Assembly (NCBI GenBank): GCA_937928195.1
Contig: CALEYZ010000068.1
Location: 1-21,303 of the forward strand
Source of the DNA: an uncultured Limnohabitans sp.
GTDB taxonomy: Bacteria; Pseudomonadota; Gammaproteobacteria; Burkholderiales; Burkholderiaceae_C
DNA length: 21,303 nt
Direction: 5' to 3'
The notes beneath the pieces are model-generated. The model searched no databases. It saw only the letters and a program-made list of their open reading frames with translations, and had not been told where the DNA came from. Every line of letters starts with the position of its first letter. The first letter of the stretch is position 1. A program made the translations under genes and the position numbers. Shown one piece after another: positions 8,026 to 15,107 of the stretch.

Positions 8026-8663
8026 TCTTTGCGCCAAGCTGGCAGCATCCAGTTGTTCCAAATGGCCAGCACCCTGAACACCACTGTCACCAGGACACAC
8101 ACTGTCATGCAAAACCAAGGCTCAGACTCAACAGTCGCCAGCACGATATAAACAACACCACCCGCCACAGAGCACAGGGCATAAGGACGATGGTCTTTGA
8201 ATGACACAGGTATTTCGTTGCAAACGATGTCGCGCAACACGCCACCAAAGATGCCCGTGATGGTTCCCATCAATATCGCCACAGTGGGTGACATGCCCAA
8301 GGCCAAGGACTGGGCCACACCGGATGCGGTGAACAAGCCCAAGCCCAGCGTGTCGGGCCATTGAATGGTTTTTTCAGTCAGCTCAAAATGCCGTTGACGC
8401 ATGAAGGTGATGGACAAAATGCACAACGCCAGAACGGCCCACATGACAATTTCGTTTTCCACCCAAAAGAAGGGCCTTTGATCAAGCAAAATATCTCGCA
8501 AGGTACCGCCGCCAAAGGCAGCCAAAAACCCCACCACAGAGACCCCCACCACGTCCATGCGTTTGCGCGCTGCCTCCATAATCCCTGACAATGCAAATGC
8601 CAACGTGGCCAGCAACTCAATGCTGGGCAACAAGGTGGAGCCCCAAGTTTCAAAACTGTTCAT
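8022..8663 (-). CDS. TRIC/UPF0126-family membrane protein (YadS/YicG-like)
   Basis: A 213-residue inner-membrane protein with about seven helices. It carries the duplicated family motif: GGGTLRDILL in the first half (about residues 51-60) and GGVLRDIVCNEIP in the second (about 139-151). Bacterial homologues of eukaryotic TRIC channels form trimeric monovalent cation channels; some UPF0126 proteins have instead been linked to glycine uptake, so its physiological role is open. It is a single minus-strand gene, convergent with arginase (4-bp overlap) and divergent from the aminotransferase across a 67-bp gap that must hold both promoters. Confidence 0.88.
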   Translation of the reverse strand: MNSFETWGSTLLPSIELLATLAFALSGIMEAARKRMDVVGVSVVGFLAAFGGGTLRDILLDQRPFFWVENEIVMWAVLALCILSITFMRQRHFELTEKTIQWPDTLGLGLFTASGVAQSLALGMSPTVAILMGTITGIFGGVLRDIVCNEIPVSFKDHRPYALCSVAGGVVYIVLATVESEPWFCMTVCVLVTVVFRVLAIWNNWMLPAWRKD

Positions 8664-8703
8664 GATGGTGATACTTTAATCCAAGTGTCGCTCTCGCCAA
8701 ACA

Positions 8704-8720
8704 GTTCAATCCATTTGAAC
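8704..8720. promoter_or_regulatory. Inverted repeat in the divergent TRIC/aminotransferase gap
   Basis: GTTCAA-N5-TTGAAC, with perfect 6-bp arms, ends ten bases before the aminotransferase ATG. A regulator bound there would cover the ribosome-binding and early transcribed region. Its arm and spacer geometry resembles the two palindromes before the porin gene, with 9 of 14 consensus positions shared. Confidence 0.4.
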
Positions 8721-8730
8721 AACAAAGACC

Positions 8731-9921
8731 ATGATTCGCCCTCATCACAGACTGGCCACTGTCGAAACCCCCATCATCCCCACCATCGCAGCCTTGGTCC
8801 GCAACAACCCCGGCACTATTTCCTTGGGACAAGGTGTGGTGAATTACGGCCCGCCTGCCGAGGCGATTGCAGCCCTGCCCAGCATGATGGGTGACGGCAG
8901 CTTGCACAAATATTTAGGTGTCAGTGGCCATCCGGGATTGGTTGAAGCCATTCAAACCAAACTCTCACAAGAAAACCACATGGATCTCGGCTCAGATGCC
9001 ATGCTGATGGTGACCGCTGGCAGCAACATGGCTTTTTTGAATTCGGTGCTGGCCGTGGCGGATCCCGGCGATGAATTCATCCTGCCGATGCCGTTTTATT
9101 TCAACCAAGAAATGGCCATCCGCATGTGCGGCTGTGTGCCGGTTCCTGTGCCAACCCATGACGACTTCAGCTTGAATATTGAAGCCATGGCCGCGGCCAT
9201 CACGCCCCGCACACGCGCCATTGTCACCGTGTCTCCCAACAACCCCACGGGGGCCGTTTACTCAGAGGCCTCACTGCGTGCCATCAACGCATTGTGCGCA
9301 CAGCACGGTCTGTATCACTTTAGCGACGAAGCCTATGAGTACTTCACATACGAAGGCGTCAAGCACTTCTCGCCGGCCAGTATTCCGGGCGCCATGAAAC
9401 ACACCTTGTCGTTCTACTCGATGTCTAAAAACTACGGCATGGCCAGTTGGCGTGTAGGCTATGTGGTGTTTCCGGCCGACTTGTTTGATGCCATGAACAA
9501 GGTCCAAGACACCAACCTCATTTGCGCACCCATGCCCTCTCAGTTGTTGGCACTGCAAGCTTTGCAAAAAGGTCGGCCCTGGGTCGAACCCAAAGTGGAG
9601 GCTTTGAGTAAAGTGCGTCAAACTGTTTACCAAGCACTTGAAGAATTGGGCGACTTGGTACAGTTTCCCCAAACGCAAGGCGCGTTTTATGTGCTCATGA
9701 AGCTGCCAGGCTTGGCACACGGCACAGAACCCATTGCCTTCAACCGAGCCATGACAGAAAAGTTCAAAGTAGCGGCCATCCCTGGTTTTGCATTTGGCCT
9801 AACGCAAGTGCACGAAGCCAATTACCAACGCTTGTCTTATGGCGCCCTAGATGCTGCCAGTGTGGCAGAAGGCGTGCAGCGGTATGTGGCGGCTGTGCAA
9901 GATTGGTATGTTCCTCGCTAA
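8731..9921 (+). CDS. PLP-dependent class I/II aminotransferase
   Basis: A 396-residue cytoplasmic fold-type I enzyme that should move an amino group between an amino acid and a 2-oxo acid. The PLP lysine is K233 in SMSKNYGMASWRVGY; the cofactor is also held by N171 in SPNNPTGAV, D199 in FSDEAYEYF and R241. A late arginine in YQRLSYG is placed to bind the substrate carboxylate. The length is standard for the aspartate-aminotransferase superfamily. The amino acid used cannot be told from these motifs. The gene starts 67 bp from the divergent TRIC gene and is followed 53 bp later by the IclR regulator on the same strand, which may control it. Confidence 0.9.
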   Translation: MIRPHHRLATVETPIIPTIAALVRNNPGTISLGQGVVNYGPPAEAIAALPSMMGDGSLHKYLGVSGHPGLVEAIQTKLSQENHMDLGSDAMLMVTAGSNMAFLNSVLAVADPGDEFILPMPFYFNQEMAIRMCGCVPVPVPTHDDFSLNIEAMAAAITPRTRAIVTVSPNNPTGAVYSEASLRAINALCAQHGLYHFSDEAYEYFTYEGVKHFSPASIPGAMKHTLSFYSMSKNYGMASWRVGYVVFPADLFDAMNKVQDTNLICAPMPSQLLALQALQKGRPWVEPKVEALSKVRQTVYQALEELGDLVQFPQTQGAFYVLMKLPGLAHGTEPIAFNRAMTEKFKVAAIPGFAFGLTQVHEANYQRLSYGALDAASVAEGVQRYVAAVQDWYVPR

Positions 9922-9938
9922 GGGGGACAATAACTTTG

Positions 9939-9951
9939 CGCTAACCTAGCG
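9939..9951. promoter_or_regulatory. Short inverted repeat upstream of the IclR gene
   Basis: CGCTA-ACC-TAGCG is a perfect 5-bp-arm repeat in the 53-bp gap before the regulator. A TATGAT hexamer (9963-9968) follows, ending six bases before the ATG. The repeat could be an autoregulatory site. It does not match the porin palindromes. Confidence 0.3.
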
Positions 9952-9974
9952 TCGTCAGCACTTATGATTGAAGC

Positions 9975-10730
9975 ATGACCGACTACACCATCTCCGCTGT
10001 TGATGAAGCCATGGCGCTTTTGCTCATCGTTGCGCAAAAGCCTGGCTTGGGCGTCACGGAGTTGGCCAAGTTGTCTGGCAATACCAAAGCCCGAGCGTTC
10101 CGTATTTTGTTCACCCTTGAGCAACGCAACTTTGTAGTTCGAAGAAATCCAGGCCCTTGTTATTTTCTTGACATTCAATCGCTGTACATTGGTGTGGCAG
10201 CACAAGAGCAAATTGCCTTGGTGCGCATTGCGCGGCAGTACCTGCTGGCCCTGGGCAGAGAGTGCAATGAAAATGTGCAATTGCGCGTGCGAGATGGTTT
10301 GGAATGCGTTTGCATCGACCATTGGCAAAGCACTCGAACCACCAAAATGCAAAGTGGTGCAGGCAGTCGCCGAAAACTGCACGCCGGTGCATCCTGCAAA
10401 TTGTTGCTGGCCTATTCACCGCCAGAAGTAAAGCACGCTTTGCTCAACTCAGAGCTGCCAAGGTACAGCAAGAACACCATCACGCAGCGCAGCAAAATGG
10501 CCCAAGAGCTGAGCAAAATCATCAGCGAAGGTCATGCTAGTTCAGATGGCGAAATCACGCCCGATGTGCTGGCCATTGCGGTGCCTATTTTCGATGCACA
10601 AAACGAAGTGGTGGCCGCACTCAGCTTGGCTGGCCCCAAGCTTCGATTTGACGAGCAGCATGGTCAATACTTGGAAAGACTGCAGCACTATGCGGCACTG
10701 ATTTCCAGCGCACTGAAAAATTCCGCCTAA
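9975..10730 (+). CDS. IclR-family transcriptional regulator
   Basis: A 251-residue DNA-binding protein. The N-terminal winged helix-turn-helix spans about residues 5-70 (ISAVDEAMALL, LGVTELAKLSG, KARAFRILFTLE and a wing at RNPGPCYFLD). The C-terminal effector domain follows, with KLHAGASCKLLLAY and the closing AIAVPIFDAQNEVVAALSLAGP typical of the family. IclR proteins sense small acids or related metabolites and repress or activate nearby catabolic genes. No good Shine-Dalgarno sequence precedes the ATG, and TATGAT sits six bases before it, so a leaderless transcript is possible. The aminotransferase lies just upstream and the porin just downstream, with two matching palindromes in between that suit this regulator. 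Confidence 0.92.
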   Translation: MTDYTISAVDEAMALLLIVAQKPGLGVTELAKLSGNTKARAFRILFTLEQRNFVVRRNPGPCYFLDIQSLYIGVAAQEQIALVRIARQYLLALGRECNENVQLRVRDGLECVCIDHWQSTRTTKMQSGAGSRRKLHAGASCKLLLAYSPPEVKHALLNSELPRYSKNTITQRSKMAQELSKIISEGHASSDGEITPDVLAIAVPIFDAQNEVVAALSLAGPKLRFDEQHGQYLERLQHYAALISSALKNSA

Positions 10731-10830
10731 GCGGCGATCTATCCTTTTCTACCCCATCCCCAACATCTCGGTCTTCTAGCCAGGCACGGACCTGTCCGCT
10801 TAAAACGCTCAGGAGTCAGCCATTGGCAAT

Positions 10831-10849
10831 TGTTTCACTCTTTGAAACA
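10831..10849. promoter_or_regulatory. Candidate IclR operator O1 upstream of the porin gene
   Basis: TGTTTCA-N5-TGAAACA has perfect 7-bp arms. The right arm continues into a second, tighter palindrome, TGAAA-CA-TTTCA (10843-10854). The site lies just upstream of the candidate -35 element. It matches O2 at 10935-10953 in 13 of 14 arm positions. Confidence 0.6.
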
Positions 10850-10871
10850 TTTCATAAAAACAACATTCGAT

Positions 10872-10900
10872 TTGAATTGGGATTTTTTATAAGGTAAATT
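10872..10900 (+). promoter_or_regulatory. Candidate sigma-70 promoter of the porin operon
   Basis: TTGAAT (10872-10877) and TAAATT (10895-10900) are 17 bp apart and each match the consensus in four of six positions. An alternative -10, TATAAG (10888-10893), matches five of six but lacks a good -35. Either would start transcription near 10900-10907, in an AT-rich stretch between the two palindromes. Confidence 0.45.
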
Positions 10901-10911
10901 ACCCATTAACT

Positions 10912-10936
10912 CAATGAAATTCAAATCAATTCATTG
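10912..10936 (+). promoter_or_regulatory. Inverted repeat in the predicted porin leader
   Basis: CAATGAA-N11-TTCATTG has perfect 7-bp arms and begins only a few bases after the predicted transcription start. Its right arm overlaps the first two bases of O2. It could fold into a 5' stem-loop in the mRNA or act as another protein site; the AT-rich stem would be weak. Confidence 0.35.
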
Positions 10937-10953
10937 TTTTATCTATTGAAACA
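10935..10953. promoter_or_regulatory. Candidate IclR operator O2 between promoter and porin start
   Basis: TGTTTTA-N5-TGAAACA differs from O1 by one arm base. Its centre is 104 bp from that of O1, close to ten helical turns, so both would face the same side of the DNA. It ends four bases before the ribosome binding site. Confidence 0.6.
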
Positions 10954-10956
10954 ACC

Positions 10957-10964
10957 AAAGGAAA
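10957..10964 (+). promoter_or_regulatory. Strong ribosome binding site of the porin gene
   Basis: AAAGGAAA precedes the ATG at 10969, with the AGGA core six bases away. This is one of the clearest sites in the window and fits a highly translated outer-membrane protein. Confidence 0.65.
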
Positions 10965-10968
10965 CCCA

Positions 10969-12066
10969 ATGCACTTCCAGCACCCACGCGCATTCAAATC
11001 CGCCATTTGCGCCGCAATCGCCCTGTTGACCTTCACGGGTTCCGCCATGGCCGACGAAGACGAAGCACCCGCCACCGGCAATGCCTTGCAAATTTACGGT
11101 CGCATTGACGTCAGTCTTGACAAAACACAAGCGCAAGTGAATTCAAATGCCAGTTACGGCAAACCCGGTGCAAGCGTGCAAAAGTTAACCGACAACACTT
11201 CACGCCTTGGCTTTCGAGGGACGGAGTCTCTCGGCGCTGGCAATTCAGCCGTTTATGGCTTGGAGATGGGTATCAATGCAGATGACGGCTCTTTGGTCAC
11301 GCCCAACTTCCGATACGCCTATGTGGGACTGCAAGGTCAATGGGGCACCTTCAACATGGGCCGGACAGACTCTAGCGCGCCAACGGGCTCGCCCCTTTAC
11401 TCTCAATTGGCGCAAAACCTGCGCTGGATCATTCACGATGCTGGCTCCACCGCCATTGGCACACGTATCTTGAACGGCAACAACCGCGTTTCCAATGCCT
11501 TTACTTACAAGTCACCCAACGTCGGCGCCTTTAACTTTGCAGGTCGTGTCAACTTCGCAGGTCCTGAAGTGCCCTCCACCACCAATGCCAATTTGAAAGG
11601 CGAAGCCGATATCAAGCAGTACCAACTGGCGGCCAACTACGCAGATGGCAAACTCAGTGGCGGCATGGGCTACGCATGGGATGCCAAAACAGGTGGCTTG
11701 CAAGTCAATGACTTCAAAAGCAAGGTGCAAGGCGTTGTGTCTTACAACTTGGGCTTCATGCGTCCTTACTTTGCCATGGGCAATGAAAAGTACAACGGCA
11801 CAGCCACCACCCGAGATACGGTGGAGTTCAAAATTTTGGGCGCAACGGCTGCCGTGGGCTCGCAAGGCCGTGTCACCTTCAACGTCATGGACCGCAGCAT
11901 TCAAACCGACAAGAACGGTACGCTCAAAAAAGCCCAGGGTGAGTACAGCTACTTCCTGAGCAAACGCAGCACTGTGTATGTCTTCAAAGACAAAGATATC
12001 AGCAACACCAACAAAGCCAATAGCACTGCCAACAGCTATGGCTTTGGTGTCATGCATCAGTTCTAA
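10969..12066 (+). CDS. Outer-membrane general porin (Gram-negative trimeric type)
   Basis: A 365-residue precursor. Residues 1-28 form a signal peptide (basic start, hydrophobic core ICAAIALLTF, cleavage after SAMA). The mature chain opens with an acidic segment and a first beta strand LQIYGRIDVSLD, contains SRLGFRGTESLGAG and YVGLQGQWGTFNMGR, and ends in phenylalanine (YGFGVMHQF), the usual signal for outer-membrane insertion. These are hallmarks of the 16-strand beta-barrel porins of Burkholderiales (Omp32/OmpC-like) that pass small, often anionic, solutes. Only 18 bp separate it from the formylglutamate hydrolase gene, so they probably share a transcript. Two IclR-like palindromes in its 238-bp leader suggest regulated rather than constitutive expression. 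Confidence 0.92.
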   Translation: MHFQHPRAFKSAICAAIALLTFTGSAMADEDEAPATGNALQIYGRIDVSLDKTQAQVNSNASYGKPGASVQKLTDNTSRLGFRGTESLGAGNSAVYGLEMGINADDGSLVTPNFRYAYVGLQGQWGTFNMGRTDSSAPTGSPLYSQLAQNLRWIIHDAGSTAIGTRILNGNNRVSNAFTYKSPNVGAFNFAGRVNFAGPEVPSTTNANLKGEADIKQYQLAANYADGKLSGGMGYAWDAKTGGLQVNDFKSKVQGVVSYNLGFMRPYFAMGNEKYNGTATTRDTVEFKILGATAAVGSQGRVTFNVMDRSIQTDKNGTLKKAQGEYSYFLSKRSTVYVFKDKDISNTNKANSTANSYGFGVMHQF

Positions 12067-12084
12067 ACTTACCGCTGTTGCCCC

Positions 12085-12951
12085 ATGCTGACCAAAGTTC
12101 AATCATCACCGCCAAACTTCTACGTGCTCGCACCCGATGCGGGTACCAGCAAGTTCCCCGTGGTGGTTGACTCCCCCCACAGCTGGGGCGCATGGCCTGA
12201 CGATGTTCCAACCATTGCCAGTGCAGAAGATTTGGCCACCAGCTGGGATGCTTTTGTTGATGAACTGTGGCTCACCGCTGTTCAATTCAAAGCGCCCTTG
12301 CTGGCTGCCAAATTTCACCGCGCTTACCTTGACGCCAATCGCGCACGCGACGACATCGATCCTTCTTTGTTAGCAGAGACATGGCCCGAACCACTCCGGC
12401 CGACCGACAAAACACAAAAAGGGTTTGGTCTCATTCGCAAACTGATACTGCCCGGCAAACCCATCTATGCAGCCCCCCTTTGTATCAGTGAGGTTCGACA
12501 GCGAATTGAAACCTGCTACGACCCCTACCACCATCAATTGGCACAACTGATAGACCGTACGCATCAACAATTTGGCCAATGCTTGCACCTGAATTGTCAC
12601 TCGATGAAGTCCACTGGCAATGCCATGAACGATGACAACGGCAAGCCAAGACCCGACATCGTGATCAGCGATCACGATGGACTCACGTCCTCGTCGGAAG
12701 TCACGCAACACGCGGCAGAAATTTTCAGATCACTGGGTTACCAAGTGGGCATTAACAACCCCTACAAAGGCGCTGAGCTGATTCGCAAATATGCCAACCC
12801 AGCCAAAGGGCGCTACAGCTTGCAAATTGAACTCAACCGCGCTTTGTACATGCACGAAGACCGCTTTATCAAGAATGATTCTTTTGCCAAAGTTGCACAA
12901 GACCTCCAACGCTTCACCGAGCAAATGAGCCTGCATCTGCTGCAGGCTTAA
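12085..12951 (+). CDS. N-formylglutamate amidohydrolase family protein
   Basis: A 288-residue cytoplasmic metal-dependent hydrolase. Family members remove formate from N-formyl-L-glutamate in histidine breakdown, or act on related N-formyl amino acids. Visible landmarks are VVVDSPHSWGAWPDD (about residues 26-40), RAYLDANRARDDID (about 79-92), HLNCHSMKSTG (about 171-181) and IELNRALYMHE (about 249-259). In the first motif a tryptophan stands where most homologues I recall have glycine (SPHSG). No histidine-utilisation genes (hutH, hutU, hutI) are in the window, so a role outside that pathway is likely. It lies between a porin and a periplasmic binding protein, suggesting it processes an imported compound. 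Confidence 0.87.
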   Translation: MLTKVQSSPPNFYVLAPDAGTSKFPVVVDSPHSWGAWPDDVPTIASAEDLATSWDAFVDELWLTAVQFKAPLLAAKFHRAYLDANRARDDIDPSLLAETWPEPLRPTDKTQKGFGLIRKLILPGKPIYAAPLCISEVRQRIETCYDPYHHQLAQLIDRTHQQFGQCLHLNCHSMKSTGNAMNDDNGKPRPDIVISDHDGLTSSSEVTQHAAEIFRSLGYQVGINNPYKGAELIRKYANPAKGRYSLQIELNRALYMHEDRFIKNDSFAKVAQDLQRFTEQMSLHLLQA

Positions 12952-12974
12952 CGCACGCCACTTCACAGACCGTC

Positions 12975-13928
12975 ATGACACATTTCAAATCTCTTCTGGC
13001 CATTGCTGGCCTGACCTTTTTTGCCCTTGCCCACGCTGGCTATCCAGAAAAAACCGTCAAGATCATCATTCCATTTCCTGCAGGCGCAGCCGCCGACAAC
13101 GCCATGCGTGTGGTAGGCAAAAAACTTTCTGACATCTGGGGCCAACCTGTCGTCATTGAAAACAAACCGGGTGTGCCAGGCTTGCAAGCAGGCGCCTTCG
13201 CACAACCCGACGGCTATACCTTGGTCATGGGTGCAGGCTCCAACTTTGTCACAGGCCCTTTGATCAACAGCAAACTGCCCTATTCAGCCTCCAAAGATTT
13301 CGCACCGGTGGGTCGTGTGTTGATCAACGTGCCCATCTTGACGGTTCACCCTTCGCTGCAAATCAAGTCTGTGAAAGATCTGATTGCGCACGCCAAAAAA
13401 CACCCGGGCACACTGAACTACAGCTCCAGCGGCATTGGCAGTCCCAATCACTTGGCCATGGAAATGTTCCAAGGCATGTCCGATACCAAGCTGGTGCACA
13501 TCCCCTACAAGGGTGCGTCACCTTCCGTGAATGAAATGTTGGCAGGTCATGTGGAGGTCGGCATCAATGCTGTGCCCAGCGTCATTCAGCACATCAAAAA
13601 CGGCAAGCTGATTCCCTTGGCAGTCGCCAGCGCGAAACGCGATCGCAACTTACCAGATGTCCCCACCATTTCAGAAGCAGGCCTAACTGGATTTGAATAC
13701 GAAATTTGGTATGCCCTCTTCTTCCAAGCCAAAGTCCCTGCCGACATCACCCAGAAGGTCAGCAAAGATTTGCTCAAAGCAGTGATGGACCCTGAGGTGT
13801 CCAAGCAGTTGCAAATTCAAGGCGCAGAACCTGCGCCACTGGGTCATGCTGAACTGGCAGCTTTCATTGAGCGTGACATTGCGCGATGGAAAGTCATCAT
13901 CAAGGACAGAAACATCAAGGCAGAATAG
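12975..13928 (+). CDS. Bug/TctC-family periplasmic solute-binding protein
   Basis: A 317-residue secreted protein with a signal peptide of about 21 residues (MTHFKS, hydrophobic core, cleavage after AHA). The mature part has the family marks YPEKTVKIIIPFPAGAAAD, PVVIENKPG, LPYSASKDFAPVGRV, NYSSSGIGSPNHLAME, VHIPYKGASPS and DVPTISEAGL. TctC proteins deliver carboxylates to TctAB permeases, but most of the many Bug proteins in Burkholderiales are orphans, as here: no TctA or TctB gene is nearby. The ligand is probably a carboxylate, amide or amino-acid derivative. The gene lies 23 bp after the N-formylglutamate amidohydrolase gene and converges on DUF1178 across 44 bp in which I see no terminator. 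Confidence 0.92.
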   Translation: MTHFKSLLAIAGLTFFALAHAGYPEKTVKIIIPFPAGAAADNAMRVVGKKLSDIWGQPVVIENKPGVPGLQAGAFAQPDGYTLVMGAGSNFVTGPLINSKLPYSASKDFAPVGRVLINVPILTVHPSLQIKSVKDLIAHAKKHPGTLNYSSSGIGSPNHLAMEMFQGMSDTKLVHIPYKGASPSVNEMLAGHVEVGINAVPSVIQHIKNGKLIPLAVASAKRDRNLPDVPTISEAGLTGFEYEIWYALFFQAKVPADITQKVSKDLLKAVMDPEVSKQLQIQGAEPAPLGHAELAAFIERDIARWKVIIKDRNIKAE

Positions 13929-13972
13929 GCAGCGGTGTATTCAATGGGTGACGAGATACGAAGAATCAACGC

Positions 13973-14512
13973 CTACTGAAGCCCACCCTTCAGCGCATCA
14001 GGCACAGGCAGAGGCAAAACCTCAATGCCCTCTTCCAGCAAGTCTTTGGTTTCTTCGATCGAGGCTTGCCCTCGAATGTTGCGCTCTTCTGACTCACCAT
14101 AGTGCATCTTGCGCGCTTCTTCGGCAAAGTTTTGCCCCACATCTTCGGTGTTGGCAATGACATGCTTGACCATTTTCATCCAAGCTTCTTGCACCATCTC
14201 TGCTGCTTCAGGATGCACTTGCGCCAAACTGGAAGCGACAGTTTCAGCGGTAGGTGCAGTAGGCAGATTGGCGGCAGAAGAAGCTGCACCATCGGTCGCA
14301 GAAGGTTCTTCTTGAGTTGCTGTCTTGTTAGAACGCGGCTCTGTGGCACCCAAATTCAAACGCGGCGCTGACGGCAATTTACGCACCTCGGTGTTGGCAC
14401 ACAGAGGACATGCCACCAAACCTCGCGCTCGCTGAGATTGATAGTCCTCCTCCGACCCAAACCAGCCCTCAAAGGTGTGCATCCCAGCACATTGAAGGTT
14501 CAAGACTTTCAT
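13973..14512 (-). CDS. DUF1178 family protein, putative zinc-binding
   Basis: A 179-residue soluble protein. The N-terminus reads LQCAGMHTFEGWF with a CPLC pair at about residues 35-38, so three cysteines and a histidine may hold a metal. A low-complexity Ala/Thr/Ser/Pro linker spans about residues 53-95. The C-terminal part has the conserved NTEDVGQNFAEEARKMHYGE, followed by RNIRGQAS, and ends EVLPLPVPDALKGG. These fit DUF1178, a proteobacterial family of unknown function. The ATG overlaps the NUDIX stop by four bases (ATGA). It is thus the last gene of the nuo transcription unit as far as the sequence shows; no hairpin terminator follows. Confidence 0.88.
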   Translation of the reverse strand: MKVLNLQCAGMHTFEGWFGSEEDYQSQRARGLVACPLCANTEVRKLPSAPRLNLGATEPRSNKTATQEEPSATDGAASSAANLPTAPTAETVASSLAQVHPEAAEMVQEAWMKMVKHVIANTEDVGQNFAEEARKMHYGESEERNIRGQASIEETKDLLEEGIEVLPLPVPDALKGGLQ

Positions 14513-15105
14513 GCCGCATTCACCCAGTTGAGTTCATGTCGTCCTGACAAATAATTTTGCAGCCAGAACATCCCAGTCAAAGTTTTGCCGTCGGTGACCT
14601 CGCCCTTCAAGCAAGCCTCTTCCAATGCTTCTGGCGTTTTGGTGATTACTTCCAAAAACTCACCCGGGTCAAGTTGCTGCTTGCCCAAGCTCAGGTCTTT
14701 GGCAAACCAAATTTCAATGAACTCTGTGGAATAAGAGATAACGGGGTGCATCACCCCTGCCCTTGCCCATTGCTTGGCGCTGTAGCCGGTCTCTTCAAAC
14801 AGTTCACGTTGGGCGCACTGAAGCGTGGATTCGTGAGGATCAAGTTTGCCGGCAGGAAACTCCAACATCACCTGCTTCACAGGGTATCGGAATTGTCGCT
14901 CCATGACCAATTGCAGAGGCTGATCAGGCAGTTCAAGCAAGGGGACGATCATCACCGCGCCGGGATGAACGACATACTCACGCGTAGCCTGCGTGCCATC
15001 TGGCAAGGCCACGGTATCGAGGAAGGCGTGGAGAAAAGAACCGCTGAAGAGCGCTTGGCTCTTCAGCTTGGTTTCAATCAGATGTGCATCCGACTGATCG
15101 GACAT
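14509..15105 (-). CDS. NUDIX hydrolase, ADP-ribose pyrophosphatase-like
   Basis: A 198-residue cytoplasmic hydrolase of nucleoside-diphosphate-linked compounds, probably splitting ADP-ribose to AMP and ribose 5-phosphate. The complete Nudix box is visible: G-x5-E-x7-REL-x-EE-x-G-Y, within GKLDPHES and AQRELFEETGY. The upstream block PLQLVMERQFRYPVKQ and EFPAGKLDP are typical of the ADP-ribose group (NudF-like). The start chosen is the ATG at 15105 (MSDQSDAHLIE), two bases after the nuoN stop; an in-frame ATG at 15144 would lie inside nuoN. A role in clearing NAD-derived ADP-ribose would fit its place behind an NADH dehydrogenase operon, but this is inferred. Confidence 0.9.
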   Translation of the reverse strand: MSDQSDAHLIETKLKSQALFSGSFLHAFLDTVALPDGTQATREYVVHPGAVMIVPLLELPDQPLQLVMERQFRYPVKQVMLEFPAGKLDPHESTLQCAQRELFEETGYSAKQWARAGVMHPVISYSTEFIEIWFAKDLSLGKQQLDPGEFLEVITKTPEALEEACLKGEVTDGKTLTGMFWLQNYLSGRHELNWVNAA

Positions 15106-15107
15106 GC

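Noticed and set aside
10787..10798. CGGAC-CT-GTCCG palindrome as a terminator after the IclR gene
   Set aside because: The two-base centre cannot form a normal hairpin loop and no T-run follows; function unclear.
10843..10854. A true KdgR box (TGAAA-CA-TTTCA)
   Set aside because: The core resembles KdgR sites, but no pectin or 2-keto-3-deoxygluconate genes are nearby; I treat it as a generic IclR-type palindrome.
13929..13972. Bidirectional terminator between the Bug-protein and DUF1178 genes
   Set aside because: No inverted repeat with a T-run could be found in these 44 bases on either strand.
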